A program made the translations under genes and the position numbers. This document shows positions 17,180 through 25,017 of a DNA stretch of 64,000 bases, one piece after another. The notes beneath the pieces are model-generated. The model was given only the letters and a program-made list of their open reading frames with translations, was not told the DNA's origin and ran no database searches. This stretch comes from an uncultured Hungatella sp. (GTDB taxonomy: Bacteria > Bacillota > Clostridia > Lachnospirales > Lachnospiraceae). The stretch covers positions 1 to 64,000 of the forward strand of contig CAJUFP010000009.1 of NCBI GenBank assembly GCA_910585645.1. The letters are read 5' to 3'. Numbering within the stretch: the stretch's first letter is position 1; the number at the start of each line of letters is the position of its first letter.

Positions 17180-17992
17180 ATGGCAAACAAATTAGGCGCC
17201 GTCAGCGGAACCAGCACTCCTTACAAGACAGGTTCCTACACGGTAGAGCAGAATGATAAGAACACTTTATCCATGACAGGGTATTTTCAGCTGCTGGCCA
17301 CTCAGCTTCAGAATCAGGATATGAACAATCCTATGGACAACAGCGAGCTTATGGCCCAGATGACCCAGATGGCAATGGTGCAGTCTATGACGTCCATGAC
17401 AGAGGCTATGAAGAATTCCACAGCCATCAGTACCCAGACCTATGCGGCCAGTTTGGTAGGTCAGGAAGTGACTATGGCAGTAACAAAAGAAAATTCTTAT
17501 GGACAAGAGACGCCAGTAGATGTAAAATATGCTACAGTGGAGTGGGTCAACTTTACGTCCGGTGACCCTACCATCAAGCTGAAGGATGATCCAAAGGAGT
17601 ATTCCCTGACCCATCTGGTAGGTATGGGAAAAGTTCCTAATCCCTTTAAGGATCAGACGGGAGAGTCTTCCGGGACAGATACTGATGAGGACGGAGACAA
17701 AACACCGGGGACCGGAGACGGAACCGATGAGCCTCAGACCACAACCAAGCTGGCAGGCCGCGCGGCAAGCTATACATCCAGACCGCCTGTGGCAGGGGAC
17801 GTGGATGAGTCGGAGAACGAGAGGAGCTTCCTTGCCAATGTAAGCCAGGCAGCGGCTATGACCGCGGCGGCCAATCTGGCGAATCTGGATAAGGAGGATC
17901 TGAAAGAGCAGAGGAAGATGATAAAAGAGCTGGTCAGCAACGGCGCGTTCAGCAGCCCGGACCAGATTCCGGACCTTACCATCAGACGCTGA
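17180..17992 (+). CDS. flgD: Flagellar hook capping protein FlgD
   Basis: FlgD forms the cap under which hook subunits assemble. Residues 30-90 contain the family core MTGYFQLLATQLQNQDMNNP followed by SELMAQMTQMAMVQSM. About 70 residues of beta-rich sequence follow, then an acidic Gly/Thr/Asp-rich linker (about 165-190). The C-terminal helical part is not typical of FlgD and may be a lineage-specific extension. AAGGAGAG precedes the ATG at 17180. It is encoded between fliK and flgE, as expected. Confidence 0.92.
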   Translation: MANKLGAVSGTSTPYKTGSYTVEQNDKNTLSMTGYFQLLATQLQNQDMNNPMDNSELMAQMTQMAMVQSMTSMTEAMKNSTAISTQTYAASLVGQEVTMAVTKENSYGQETPVDVKYATVEWVNFTSGDPTIKLKDDPKEYSLTHLVGMGKVPNPFKDQTGESSGTDTDEDGDKTPGTGDGTDEPQTTTKLAGRAASYTSRPPVAGDVDESENERSFLANVSQAAAMTAAANLANLDKEDLKEQRKMIKELVSNGAFSSPDQIPDLTIRR

Positions 17993-18033
17993 CGATCTTT
18001 TGAAGCAAAGGCATTTGGAAAGAAGGAAGTAAT

Positions 18034-18414
18034 ATGGGAGTAAATGGGGTAGGCTCTTTCGAGCGCAGACTATCCGGCATCCCCGGCCAGAACACCGCAG
18101 CACCTGGAACGGGGGGGAATGATACAGGCTTTATGACGCTTCTCCAGGAACGGTCAAAGGTGGGCCTGAATTTTTCCAAACATGCCGCAAAAAGAATGAA
18201 CGAGAGGGGCATTGCGGTTGACAATCAGCTGATGAGCGATCTGGAACACGCCGTGGAAGGCGCCAGAAAGAAGGGCGCCAAAGATGTGGCTGTGATCGGA
18301 GCGCAGGGGGTATTTATTGTCAACGTGCCGAATAACACGGTGGTTACCACCATGGCTCAGAGTGATATGAGAGAGCGGGTTTTTACCAATATTGACAGCG
18401 CTGTCCTGATGTAG
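18034..18414 (+). CDS. Small flagellar operon protein (TIGR02530-type)
   Basis: This 126-residue protein belongs to a family found between flgD and flgE in Firmicutes; its role is not established in detail. The conserved part is residues 45-126, with FSKHAAKRMNERGI, KGAKDVAVIGAQGVFIVNVPN and a C-terminal RVFTNIDSAVLM. The N-terminal 40 residues are Gly/Pro-rich and variable. A G7 tract at 18111-18117 lies in the variable part. It probably acts in hook assembly, judged from its position alone. Confidence 0.82.
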   Translation: MGVNGVGSFERRLSGIPGQNTAAPGTGGNDTGFMTLLQERSKVGLNFSKHAAKRMNERGIAVDNQLMSDLEHAVEGARKKGAKDVAVIGAQGVFIVNVPNNTVVTTMAQSDMRERVFTNIDSAVLM

Positions 18415-18489
18415 CAGGACCTCGTATGAGGATGTTGATTTCCCCTGTCTGACAGGCAGGGGAAGGGACAGGGAAAGGAAAAGAAAAAG

Positions 18490-19503
18490 ATGTTAAGAGC
18501 AATGGATTCAGCGGTGGCAGGCCTTCGGTCCCACCAGAACAAGATGGATGTTGTGGGTCACAATATCGCGAATGTGAATACCTTTGGATTTAAGGCCCAG
18601 ACATATACGTTTAAGGAGGCTATGTATCAGACTTCCACAGCGTCAACAGCAGGCGACAAGGCGGGCGGCGTCAATGCGGCTCAGTTTGGTTATGGTACGT
18701 TGATGGGAAGTATCGGCATGGATATGACAGCAAGTACGCCTTCCTATGTGGGGGGGTTCAACGCCAGTATAGATGGTGAGGGATTTTATATCACGGCACC
18801 TTCTAAATTGGGAGATGCAACAGCTGGTATAGATGCTACAAAATTTAAAGAATATGATTTCGATTATACCAGAGTAGGGCAATTTTTGTTGGACAGCAAC
18901 GGCTATGTTGTCGATGCAAATGGTAATTTTGTGTACGGATTCCAGAAGACAGGTGTAGATACCAACGGCGAGGATACTTTTGATGCTGCTTTAAAACCTT
19001 TGCGTGTGCCTAAAGTTACGGTAGATGCTACTGATCCAACGAAGATTACGGAGACAATTACGGTAAGCGATAAGCAGGAAGATGCATCTACTTCTGTCAC
19101 GATTCAGATCAATAATGCCGGAATTATTACAGCAAGTGTCAAGTATGAAAAGAAACCTGCTGATACAACGACCAAGCCGCCTACACCTGCTGAGTATGAT
19201 ACCAAGGTTTGTACATTGGGGAAAGTAGCTATTGCCACATTCCAAAACCCCAATGGTGTCAGCAAAGCTGGTGGAAACTATTATAAGGCGACTAAAAATG
19301 ATAATACCGGTGCTGGAATTGCGGCAGCTCCTGGTGACGCAGGCACATCAACCCTTATGGGCGGGTTTATTGAATCCTCCAATGTGGACCTTGCCAAAGA
19401 GTTTGCTGATATGATTACCACCCACAGAGGTTTCCAGGCCAATTCAAAGATGATTACGGTCAGCGACGAGATGTTGTCAGATCTTGTTGCTATGAAGCGG
19501 TAA
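18490..19503 (+). CDS. flgE: Flagellar hook protein FlgE, copy 1
   Basis: FlgE polymerises into the hook. Residues 1-45 carry the rod/hook signature GHNIANVNTFGFKAQTYTF. The C-terminus has FADMITTHRGFQANSKMITV, the conserved terminal helix. The middle of about 200 residues (surface-exposed domain) is rich in Thr, Lys and Asp. At 337 residues it is intermediate between the Bacillus and enteric hook proteins. It is a tandem paralogue of the next gene: the termini are nearly identical and the middle has diverged. A G7 tract is at 18750-18756. Confidence 0.93.
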   Translation: MLRAMDSAVAGLRSHQNKMDVVGHNIANVNTFGFKAQTYTFKEAMYQTSTASTAGDKAGGVNAAQFGYGTLMGSIGMDMTASTPSYVGGFNASIDGEGFYITAPSKLGDATAGIDATKFKEYDFDYTRVGQFLLDSNGYVVDANGNFVYGFQKTGVDTNGEDTFDAALKPLRVPKVTVDATDPTKITETITVSDKQEDASTSVTIQINNAGIITASVKYEKKPADTTTKPPTPAEYDTKVCTLGKVAIATFQNPNGVSKAGGNYYKATKNDNTGAGIAAAPGDAGTSTLMGGFIESSNVDLAKEFADMITTHRGFQANSKMITVSDEMLSDLVAMKR

Positions 19504-19736
19504 AGTTTCTGAGATAATTGGAGCCATCTGATTCTGTGGGACCTTGTTTGTAAGGTAAATAGACAATTTAGTCATTGCGAAGACATAAAATATAATTCCT
19601 ATTCTGATGATTTTAAGACTTTCAAAATTAACAGAGTTTGTTCTTTCTGTCGTTTGGACAGAAAACAGGATGAGGAAAGGAATATTATGTTAAGAGCAAT
19701 GGATTCAGCGGTGGCAGGCCTTCGGTCCCACCAGAA
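18490..19736 (+). repeat. Tandem flgE duplication with identical 50-base 5' ends
   Basis: Bases 18490-18539 and 19687-19736 are identical, and the 3' ends of both genes share a 26-base identical stretch encoding THRGFQAN. The middle parts are diverged at both DNA and protein level. Confidence 0.9.
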
Positions 19737-20673
19737 TAAGATGGATGTAGTAGGACACAATATCGCGAATGTAAATACATTTGGGTTTAAAGCACAGACA
19801 TATACATTTAAAGAAGCTATGTATCAGACTTCCACATCCTCCACAAACGGAACTAAGGAAAGTGGAGGTGTCAATGCGTCACAGTATGGGTATGGTACTT
19901 TGATGGGTAGCATTGGCATGGATATGACGGCAAGCACACCGTCATATGTAGGTGGATTTAATGCCAGTATAGATGGAGAAGGTTTTTTTATTACAAAGGC
20001 TTCAAAATCTACAGTAACAAATAACAGTACAGCTATTAAAAAAGCTGAATTTCAATTAAGCAGGGTTGGACAGTTTTTGTTGGATAATAATGGCTATGTT
20101 GTAGATGCAAACGGAAATTTTGTATATGGATTTCGGTGGCTGAAAGACGCAGAGACTACTGGCACTGGTGCGGATGCCGTGACCACTCCGATGCAGTTTG
20201 AAACGGATTTAAAGCCGTTGCGTGTTCCGTTAGTTTCTACTACGGGTGTTCCTAAAATCAGTGATGACGAGGGAGAAGATAAAGCGTCTCAGTCCGTAAC
20301 CGTTCAAATTAATAATGCTGGTGTTATCACTGCTTCGGTCAAATATAAGAAGGCAGATGGCACCATGGACAAAAAGGTAGTCACATTAGGAGAAGTAGGC
20401 ATTGCGACTTTCCAGAACCCTAATGGTGTAACCAAGGCAGGTGGCAACTATTATACAGTGAATGATTCGGATAACTCAGGTCTTGCGGTGGCGGCTGCTC
20501 CCGGTCAGGCTGGTACTTCGACTCTTATGGGCGGATTTTTGGAGGCCTCCAACGTAGACCTTGCCAAAGAGTTTTCCGACATGATCACCACCCACAGAGG
20601 TTTCCAGGCCAACTCCAAGATGATCACGGTCAGCGACGAGATGCTGTCAGACCTGGTAGCCATGAAGCGTTAA
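19687..20673 (+). CDS. flgE: Flagellar hook protein FlgE, copy 2
   Basis: This second hook-type protein of 328 residues shares its N- and C-terminal assembly regions with copy 1; the first 50 bases of the two genes are identical. Its central domain differs (for example GFRWLKDAETTGTGADAVTT). The ATG at 19687 follows GAGGAAAGG and aligns with copy 1; an upstream in-frame ATG at 19654 would add 11 residues. A 183-base gap separates the copies and holds a small hairpin TTCTGTC...GACAGAA at about 19646-19666. The two could form a mixed hook or serve at different times. Confidence 0.92.
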   Translation: MLRAMDSAVAGLRSHQNKMDVVGHNIANVNTFGFKAQTYTFKEAMYQTSTSSTNGTKESGGVNASQYGYGTLMGSIGMDMTASTPSYVGGFNASIDGEGFFITKASKSTVTNNSTAIKKAEFQLSRVGQFLLDNNGYVVDANGNFVYGFRWLKDAETTGTGADAVTTPMQFETDLKPLRVPLVSTTGVPKISDDEGEDKASQSVTVQINNAGVITASVKYKKADGTMDKKVVTLGEVGIATFQNPNGVTKAGGNYYTVNDSDNSGLAVAAAPGQAGTSTLMGGFLEASNVDLAKEFSDMITTHRGFQANSKMITVSDEMLSDLVAMKR

Positions 20674-20946
20674 AACATGTAAATAACAATCAGTAGTTCA
20701 GCCGCCGCGCCAGGCAGAGGATGCGGTTGGTCCGGTATCTTTCCCTGACGCGGCTGACAATAAGACATAAAAGGACCTAAAACAGGGAATCAGAGTATGA
20801 GAAGGCGCAGAAGCAACGATCAGAGGATCATGGACAGAGCCAGACAGGCCCGCAGGGAGAGGATAAGCGGGGAGAGAAAGCGTGATAACTACGATCTCTC
20901 CCCTCAAAGCGGAGTGAGCCAGGAGGAACCCACTGGAGGGCAGAGA
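20674..20946 (+). other. Gap between flgE copy 2 and flbD
   Basis: About 270 bases. It contains an open frame from 20797 that fuses to flbD and encodes a highly basic peptide (RRRRSNDQRI...). I see no terminator or promoter of consensus quality. It may be an untranslated spacer or an N-terminal extension of FlbD. Confidence 0.4.
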
Positions 20947-21144
20947 ATGATAAAGGTGACGCGGCTAAGCGGTGAAGTGTTGTATTTGAATATTTTTCAG
21001 ATTGAATCAATGGAATCAATACCCGAGACCAAGATCAAGATGATGAATGGCTATTATTACCTTGTAAAAGATTCCGAAGATTCGGTTAGGAAACAGATCA
21101 GGGAATGGTTTGGATATTTTGGCTCTTCGGGAGTACAGGGATAA
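20947..21144 (+). CDS. flbD: Flagellar protein FlbD/SwrD
   Basis: This 65-residue protein begins MIKVTRLSGEVLYLNIFQIE and matches the FlbD/SwrD family, which in Bacillus increases stator power and swarming. The ATG at 20947 follows TGGAGGG. The frame continues upstream to an ATG at 20797, giving a 50-residue Arg-rich extension; that is atypical for the family and I treat it as non-coding or a separate tiny ORF. It precedes motA-motB, consistent with a stator-related role. Confidence 0.85.
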   Translation: MIKVTRLSGEVLYLNIFQIESMESIPETKIKMMNGYYYLVKDSEDSVRKQIREWFGYFGSSGVQG

Positions 21145-21185
21145 AATAAGCGTATCAGCAATTTTATGTAGGAGGAGAAAATGTA

Positions 21186-22001
21186 ATGGATATATCAACG
21201 CTTATCGGCTGGGTCATGGCCGTAGGATTGGTGGTTTGGGGAATTGGCTTTGACAAGCTGGGAAATTTCTGGGACCTGCAAAGTTTGGCTATCGTTTTGG
21301 GCGGCGCTATAGCTGCGCTTATTGCCAGCTATCCCTTCCGCCTCTTAAAAGAGGTACCCAAGCACATTCTCATATGTTTCAGAGGTGGAAAATACAATGT
21401 TCCCAAACTGGTAGATCAGCTGGTGGATCTTGCCATGCTGGCCAGACAGAGCGGCCTTCTGGCCCTGGAGGAAAAGGCGGAGGAGATCAAGGACCCGTTT
21501 TTCAAGCAGAGCCTTTTAAAGATCGTGGATGCCAACGACCCGGACAAGGTCCGGGAGATGCTGGAAAAAGAGTTGGACGACATGGCGGCCAGACATGACG
21601 AGGGCGCGGGAATCTATGAGAAAGGCTCCGCCTACGCGCCGGCCTTCGGTATGATCGGTACCCTGGTAGGTCTGATCAACATGCTGAAAGGCATGAACCT
21701 GGGAGACAGCAGCGGCGCCAGCAACTTAGGTCAGGATATGTCCGTGGCTCTGATTACAACCTTCTACGGCAGCGCCCTTGCCAACGTGCTGTTTCAGCCC
21801 ATTGCCAAGAAGCTGAGGGTGCGTCAGGCAGAGGAGGAACTTTACTGCTCCACCATTGTGGAGGGCGTTATGGCTATCCAGGCGGGGGTGAACCCGCAGA
21901 TGCTCAGAGAGCAGCTGCTGTCCTGTATGAAGCAGTCACAGCAGAAGAAGCTTCTTTTGAAAGCGGCGAAGAACAGCGGCGCTGGCGGAGGTGAGGGCTG
22001 A
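21186..22001 (+). CDS. motA: Flagellar stator protein MotA
   Basis: MotA and MotB form the ion-driven stator. The 271 residues contain four membrane segments (about 5-25, 34-51, 150-170, 185-205) and a cytoplasmic loop with the charged residues that meet FliG (VREMLEKELDDMAARHDEGA). The family motif YAPAFGMIGTLVGLINML begins the third segment. GAGGAGAAAATGTA precedes the ATG. The stop overlaps the motB start by one base. Confidence 0.95.
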   Translation: MDISTLIGWVMAVGLVVWGIGFDKLGNFWDLQSLAIVLGGAIAALIASYPFRLLKEVPKHILICFRGGKYNVPKLVDQLVDLAMLARQSGLLALEEKAEEIKDPFFKQSLLKIVDANDPDKVREMLEKELDDMAARHDEGAGIYEKGSAYAPAFGMIGTLVGLINMLKGMNLGDSSGASNLGQDMSVALITTFYGSALANVLFQPIAKKLRVRQAEEELYCSTIVEGVMAIQAGVNPQMLREQLLSCMKQSQQKKLLLKAAKNSGAGGGEG

Positions 22002-22951
22002 TGGGAAGAAAAAAAGCTGGCGGAGGCGGCGAGGACTGCGGAAGCTGGATGGATACATACGGGGACATGGTTACCCTGCTTTTGTGTTTTTTCGTTATGC
22101 TTTACTCCATGTCCGACATCAACCAGCAGAAGTGGGAGATGTTTGTAAAGAGTATCTTCCCAAATTCCGGAGATATAGAGCAGGTGGCTATCAATGAGGA
22201 GATCTCCGAAGGCGAGTTCGACGTGTCCGGTAATCTGGAGAGCGAAGAGCCTATGCCGGAGGATCTGGAAGAATTGTGGCTTACCCTTGTAAACAAGCTT
22301 AATGAACAGGGCGTGCAGGATGTGGCCGTATCTCAGGGGGAGGGATATACATTCGTAGCCTTTGAAAATCACACGTTTTTTGCTGGCGACAGTTCGGTGC
22401 TTACCGCTGAAGCCACAGAGCTTTTGGATATCTTCTGTGATATCATCGCTCCGGAGGTAGACAGAATCTCACAGATCGAGATCATGGGCCATACGGCCCA
22501 GGCAGATCCGAATAAACCCAATAACCCCAGAACAGACCGGCTTTTGTCGGCGGCCCGTTCTGCGGAGGTTGCGGCATATATTACAAATAAAAACATCATT
22601 GATCCCAGCAAGCTGGTGGGTATCAGTTACGGTCAGTTCCGGCCTGTGGATACCTTTGAGACATCAGAAGGAAGGGCCAGGAACCGGCGCGTTGAGTTTT
22701 TGATCGTGGACGCGGGAGCTGACATCAAGTCCATGAACGATTACTATGACGAGTATTACAGCAAGGTGGATCAGGGCGACGTAACGATTACAGGCGGAAA
22801 TTCTCAGAATTCTGAGGGTGAAGGTTTTGCCCCGGTCGATGAAGGCAATATGGAGGGAGCTGCCAGTATGGTTCCCGAATCGGACATTTCACCGGACGCG
22901 GTTCCACAGGGAGCGGATCCGGGCGCAGCAGCAGATGTGCCGGCACAATAA
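22001..22951 (+). CDS. motB: Flagellar stator protein MotB
   Basis: MotB anchors the stator to peptidoglycan. A single membrane helix at about residues 22-40 carries the essential ion-binding aspartate D22 in WMDTYGDMVTLLL. The OmpA-like peptidoglycan-binding domain spans about 120-245, with IMGHTAQADP, DRLLSAARSAEVA, YGQFRP and ARNRRVEFLI. A polar, Gly/Pro/Ala-rich tail of about 60 residues follows. Proton or sodium use cannot be decided from the sequence here. Confidence 0.95.
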   Translation: MGRKKAGGGGEDCGSWMDTYGDMVTLLLCFFVMLYSMSDINQQKWEMFVKSIFPNSGDIEQVAINEEISEGEFDVSGNLESEEPMPEDLEELWLTLVNKLNEQGVQDVAVSQGEGYTFVAFENHTFFAGDSSVLTAEATELLDIFCDIIAPEVDRISQIEIMGHTAQADPNKPNNPRTDRLLSAARSAEVAAYITNKNIIDPSKLVGISYGQFRPVDTFETSEGRARNRRVEFLIVDAGADIKSMNDYYDEYYSKVDQGDVTITGGNSQNSEGEGFAPVDEGNMEGAASMVPESDISPDAVPQGADPGAAADVPAQ

Positions 22952-22978
22952 GAAAGTGAGAAGAGGTGGCTTTTAGAC

Positions 22979-24064
22979 ATGGCAGACGTATTATCCCAAA
23001 GTCAAATAGACGCGCTGTTAAAGTCCATGCAGAATCCTTCCCCGGAACCGGCAGCCAGCACAGCCAGCAGCGGTCCTGTGGAGGAGAAGAAGAAGCCTGA
23101 GACAGAGCAGGTTAAGTACAGCAAGTATGACTTTTACAGCCCCAGGAAGTTTACAAAAGACAAGATGAAGATCCTTTCAAGCGTTTTTGAAAATTATGCG
23201 CGGATCATTACATCCCAGGTCAACGGCGTATTCCGGGTCATGACCGATATTACGGTAATGGAAGTTCAGGAACGGCGTTACTATGAGTATGTAAACTCTC
23301 TTAATGAAAATGATATGGTTACTTTGGTGGATGCCATTATCCCTGACCACACCAAGAATATGGTGCCTCTCATGATGTATGTGACCCCAGGTATGGTGAT
23401 CACCCTCATTGAGCGCATGTTGGGAGGCGGGGAAGATGTGGTAAAGGTGAAAGACGGCTACAGGTATTCGGACGTGGAGATCGCTCTGTACAAAAGAGTT
23501 CTCTCCTATCTGATCCAGGCCTTAAAGGATGGCTTCTCCAATTATATAAATATAGACTTCAAGGCCCAGAGGATGGAAGACAATCCCAGCATGATCCAGG
23601 ATGTAGGCCTTGATGAGACAGTAGTGATCGTCCATCTCAATGTAGATGTGACGGGTCTTGCAGTGGAACGGATCAAGATATGCCTGCCGGGAACACTGCT
23701 TGAGAATATTTTCCAGGTGATCGACAGCCGCAAGCATATTGCGAGAGGATACGCGTTTGAGGATAACAAAGAGACCATCCTTGACAACATCCGTCAGTCA
23801 CAGCTTTCCATCACCGGCCAGCTTGGCACGGTATTCCTTGATCTCAGCGATATCTACCATCTGAGGGTAGGCGACGTCATTGACATGAGCAAGGGCAAGG
23901 ATAAGGATGTGAAGGTGTTTGTGGAGAAACAGCCGTGGTTTACCGGCAAGATGGGTGTGTACAAGAAGAATGTAGCGATCCGGATCAACAGGCGTCTTTA
24001 TCCTGAAGAGGAGGAAGAAGAACTAGCGGCGGGAGAGAATCTGTCCCAGGCAGGAGTTACCTAA
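22979..24064 (+). CDS. fliM: Flagellar motor switch protein FliM
   Basis: FliM is the C-ring protein that receives phospho-CheY. Its N-terminal peptide VLSQSQIDALLKSM (residues 4-17) is the CheY-P-binding motif. A middle CheC-like domain lacks phosphatase residues, and the C-terminal SpoA-like domain ends GKMGVYKKNVAIRI. An acidic tail follows (EEEEEE). The usual Firmicute neighbour fliL, which should precede it, is absent. GAGGTGG precedes the ATG. Confidence 0.96.
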   Translation: MADVLSQSQIDALLKSMQNPSPEPAASTASSGPVEEKKKPETEQVKYSKYDFYSPRKFTKDKMKILSSVFENYARIITSQVNGVFRVMTDITVMEVQERRYYEYVNSLNENDMVTLVDAIIPDHTKNMVPLMMYVTPGMVITLIERMLGGGEDVVKVKDGYRYSDVEIALYKRVLSYLIQALKDGFSNYINIDFKAQRMEDNPSMIQDVGLDETVVIVHLNVDVTGLAVERIKICLPGTLLENIFQVIDSRKHIARGYAFEDNKETILDNIRQSQLSITGQLGTVFLDLSDIYHLRVGDVIDMSKGKDKDVKVFVEKQPWFTGKMGVYKKNVAIRINRRLYPEEEEEELAAGENLSQAGVT

Positions 24065-24142
24065 GGTATGACGGCAGGAAGCTGCGTCAATATAAATTTT
24101 AAGAAAATAAAAATATGTTTTTAGAAAAGAGAGGGAAGAATA

Positions 24143-24505
24143 ATGGCTAAGATTATGTTAGTTGATGATGCCGCGTTTATGAGGATGATGGTTAAGAATG
24201 CTTTGACAAAAAGCGGATATGATAACTTCATAGAGGCACAGGATGGCGCTGAGGCTGTGAAGAAATATGAGGAAGAGAGTCCGGATATGGTGATCATGGA
24301 CATCACAATGCCTAACATGGACGGACTTCAGGCGCTCAAGAAGATCAGAGAGGCTCACCCTGACGCAAAGATCGTTATGTGTACTGCCATGGGCCAGGAA
24401 GGGATGGTTGTTGACGCCATCAAGTCCGGCGCCAGAGATTTCATCGTAAAGCCGTTTAACGCGGACCGTATTGTTCAGACAGTAAATACAATTTTAGGAA
24501 ATTAG
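24143..24505 (+). CDS. cheY: Chemotaxis response regulator CheY
   Basis: A single-domain receiver of 120 residues. It has the acidic pair D8-D9, phospho-acceptor D53 in VIMDITMP, T81 and K103, all of the expected active site. Phosphorylated by CheA, it binds FliM. In Firmicutes cheY normally follows fliY; here it sits between fliM and flgC, with fliY one gene further on. GAGAGGGAAG precedes the ATG. Confidence 0.95.
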   Translation: MAKIMLVDDAAFMRMMVKNALTKSGYDNFIEAQDGAEAVKKYEEESPDMVIMDITMPNMDGLQALKKIREAHPDAKIVMCTAMGQEGMVVDAIKSGARDFIVKPFNADRIVQTVNTILGN

Positions 24506-24526
24506 TACCGGGCAGGAGGGAGAGAG

Positions 24527-24976
24527 ATGGCTTTTTTAAGTTCGTTTGATATCAGTGCATCCGGTATGAGCGCCCAGCGCATGAGAATGGATATCGCCGC
24601 CGAGAATATCACCAATATTGATACCACCAGAACCGAGGGCGGCGGAGCTTACCGCAGAAAAGATGTAGTATTTGAAAGTTACGGCGGCGACTCATTTCGG
24701 GAGGCAATGAGAAACGCCCTGAGGGGGAAAGGATTTAAGAGCAGCCCGGCAGGAGTCCGGGTGGCGAATATTGTGGAAGACGACAGAGAGATGAAACAGG
24801 TGTATAACCCGAATCATCCCGACGCGGATGAGAATGGTTTTGTAACCATGCCCAATGTGGATTTGTTAAAGGAGACTGTTGACAGTATGTCTGCAACCAG
24901 GTCTTATGAGGCAAACGTTACGGCTTTGAACGCAATGAAGCTGATGGCGCAGAAGGCACTGGAGATCGGTAAATAA
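24527..24976 (+). CDS. flgC: Flagellar basal-body rod protein FlgC (displaced)
   Basis: FlgC is a proximal rod subunit. The 149-residue product starts FDISASGMSAQRMRMDIAAENITNIDTTRT, the FlgC form of the rod signature, and ends SYEANVTALNAMKLMAQKAL as in the family. CAGGAGGGAG precedes the ATG. Its place between cheY and fliY, rather than between flgB and fliE, is unusual and suggests an operon rearrangement. Confidence 0.93.
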   Translation: MAFLSSFDISASGMSAQRMRMDIAAENITNIDTTRTEGGGAYRRKDVVFESYGGDSFREAMRNALRGKGFKSSPAGVRVANIVEDDREMKQVYNPNHPDADENGFVTMPNVDLLKETVDSMSATRSYEANVTALNAMKLMAQKALEIGK

Positions 24977-25017
24977 GGTCCGTGCCGCTAAAAAAATAAG
25001 ATAAAGGAGATTGAAAA

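Noticed and set aside
19504..19686. Sigma-D-like promoter between the two flgE genes
   Set aside because: A TAAA followed by TGATGAT at about the right distance matches the -10 poorly, and TATAAT there has no -35 box.
20797..20946. 50-residue basic N-terminal extension of FlbD
   Set aside because: Family members start at MIKVTRL and a strong ribosome site lies just before the ATG at 20947.
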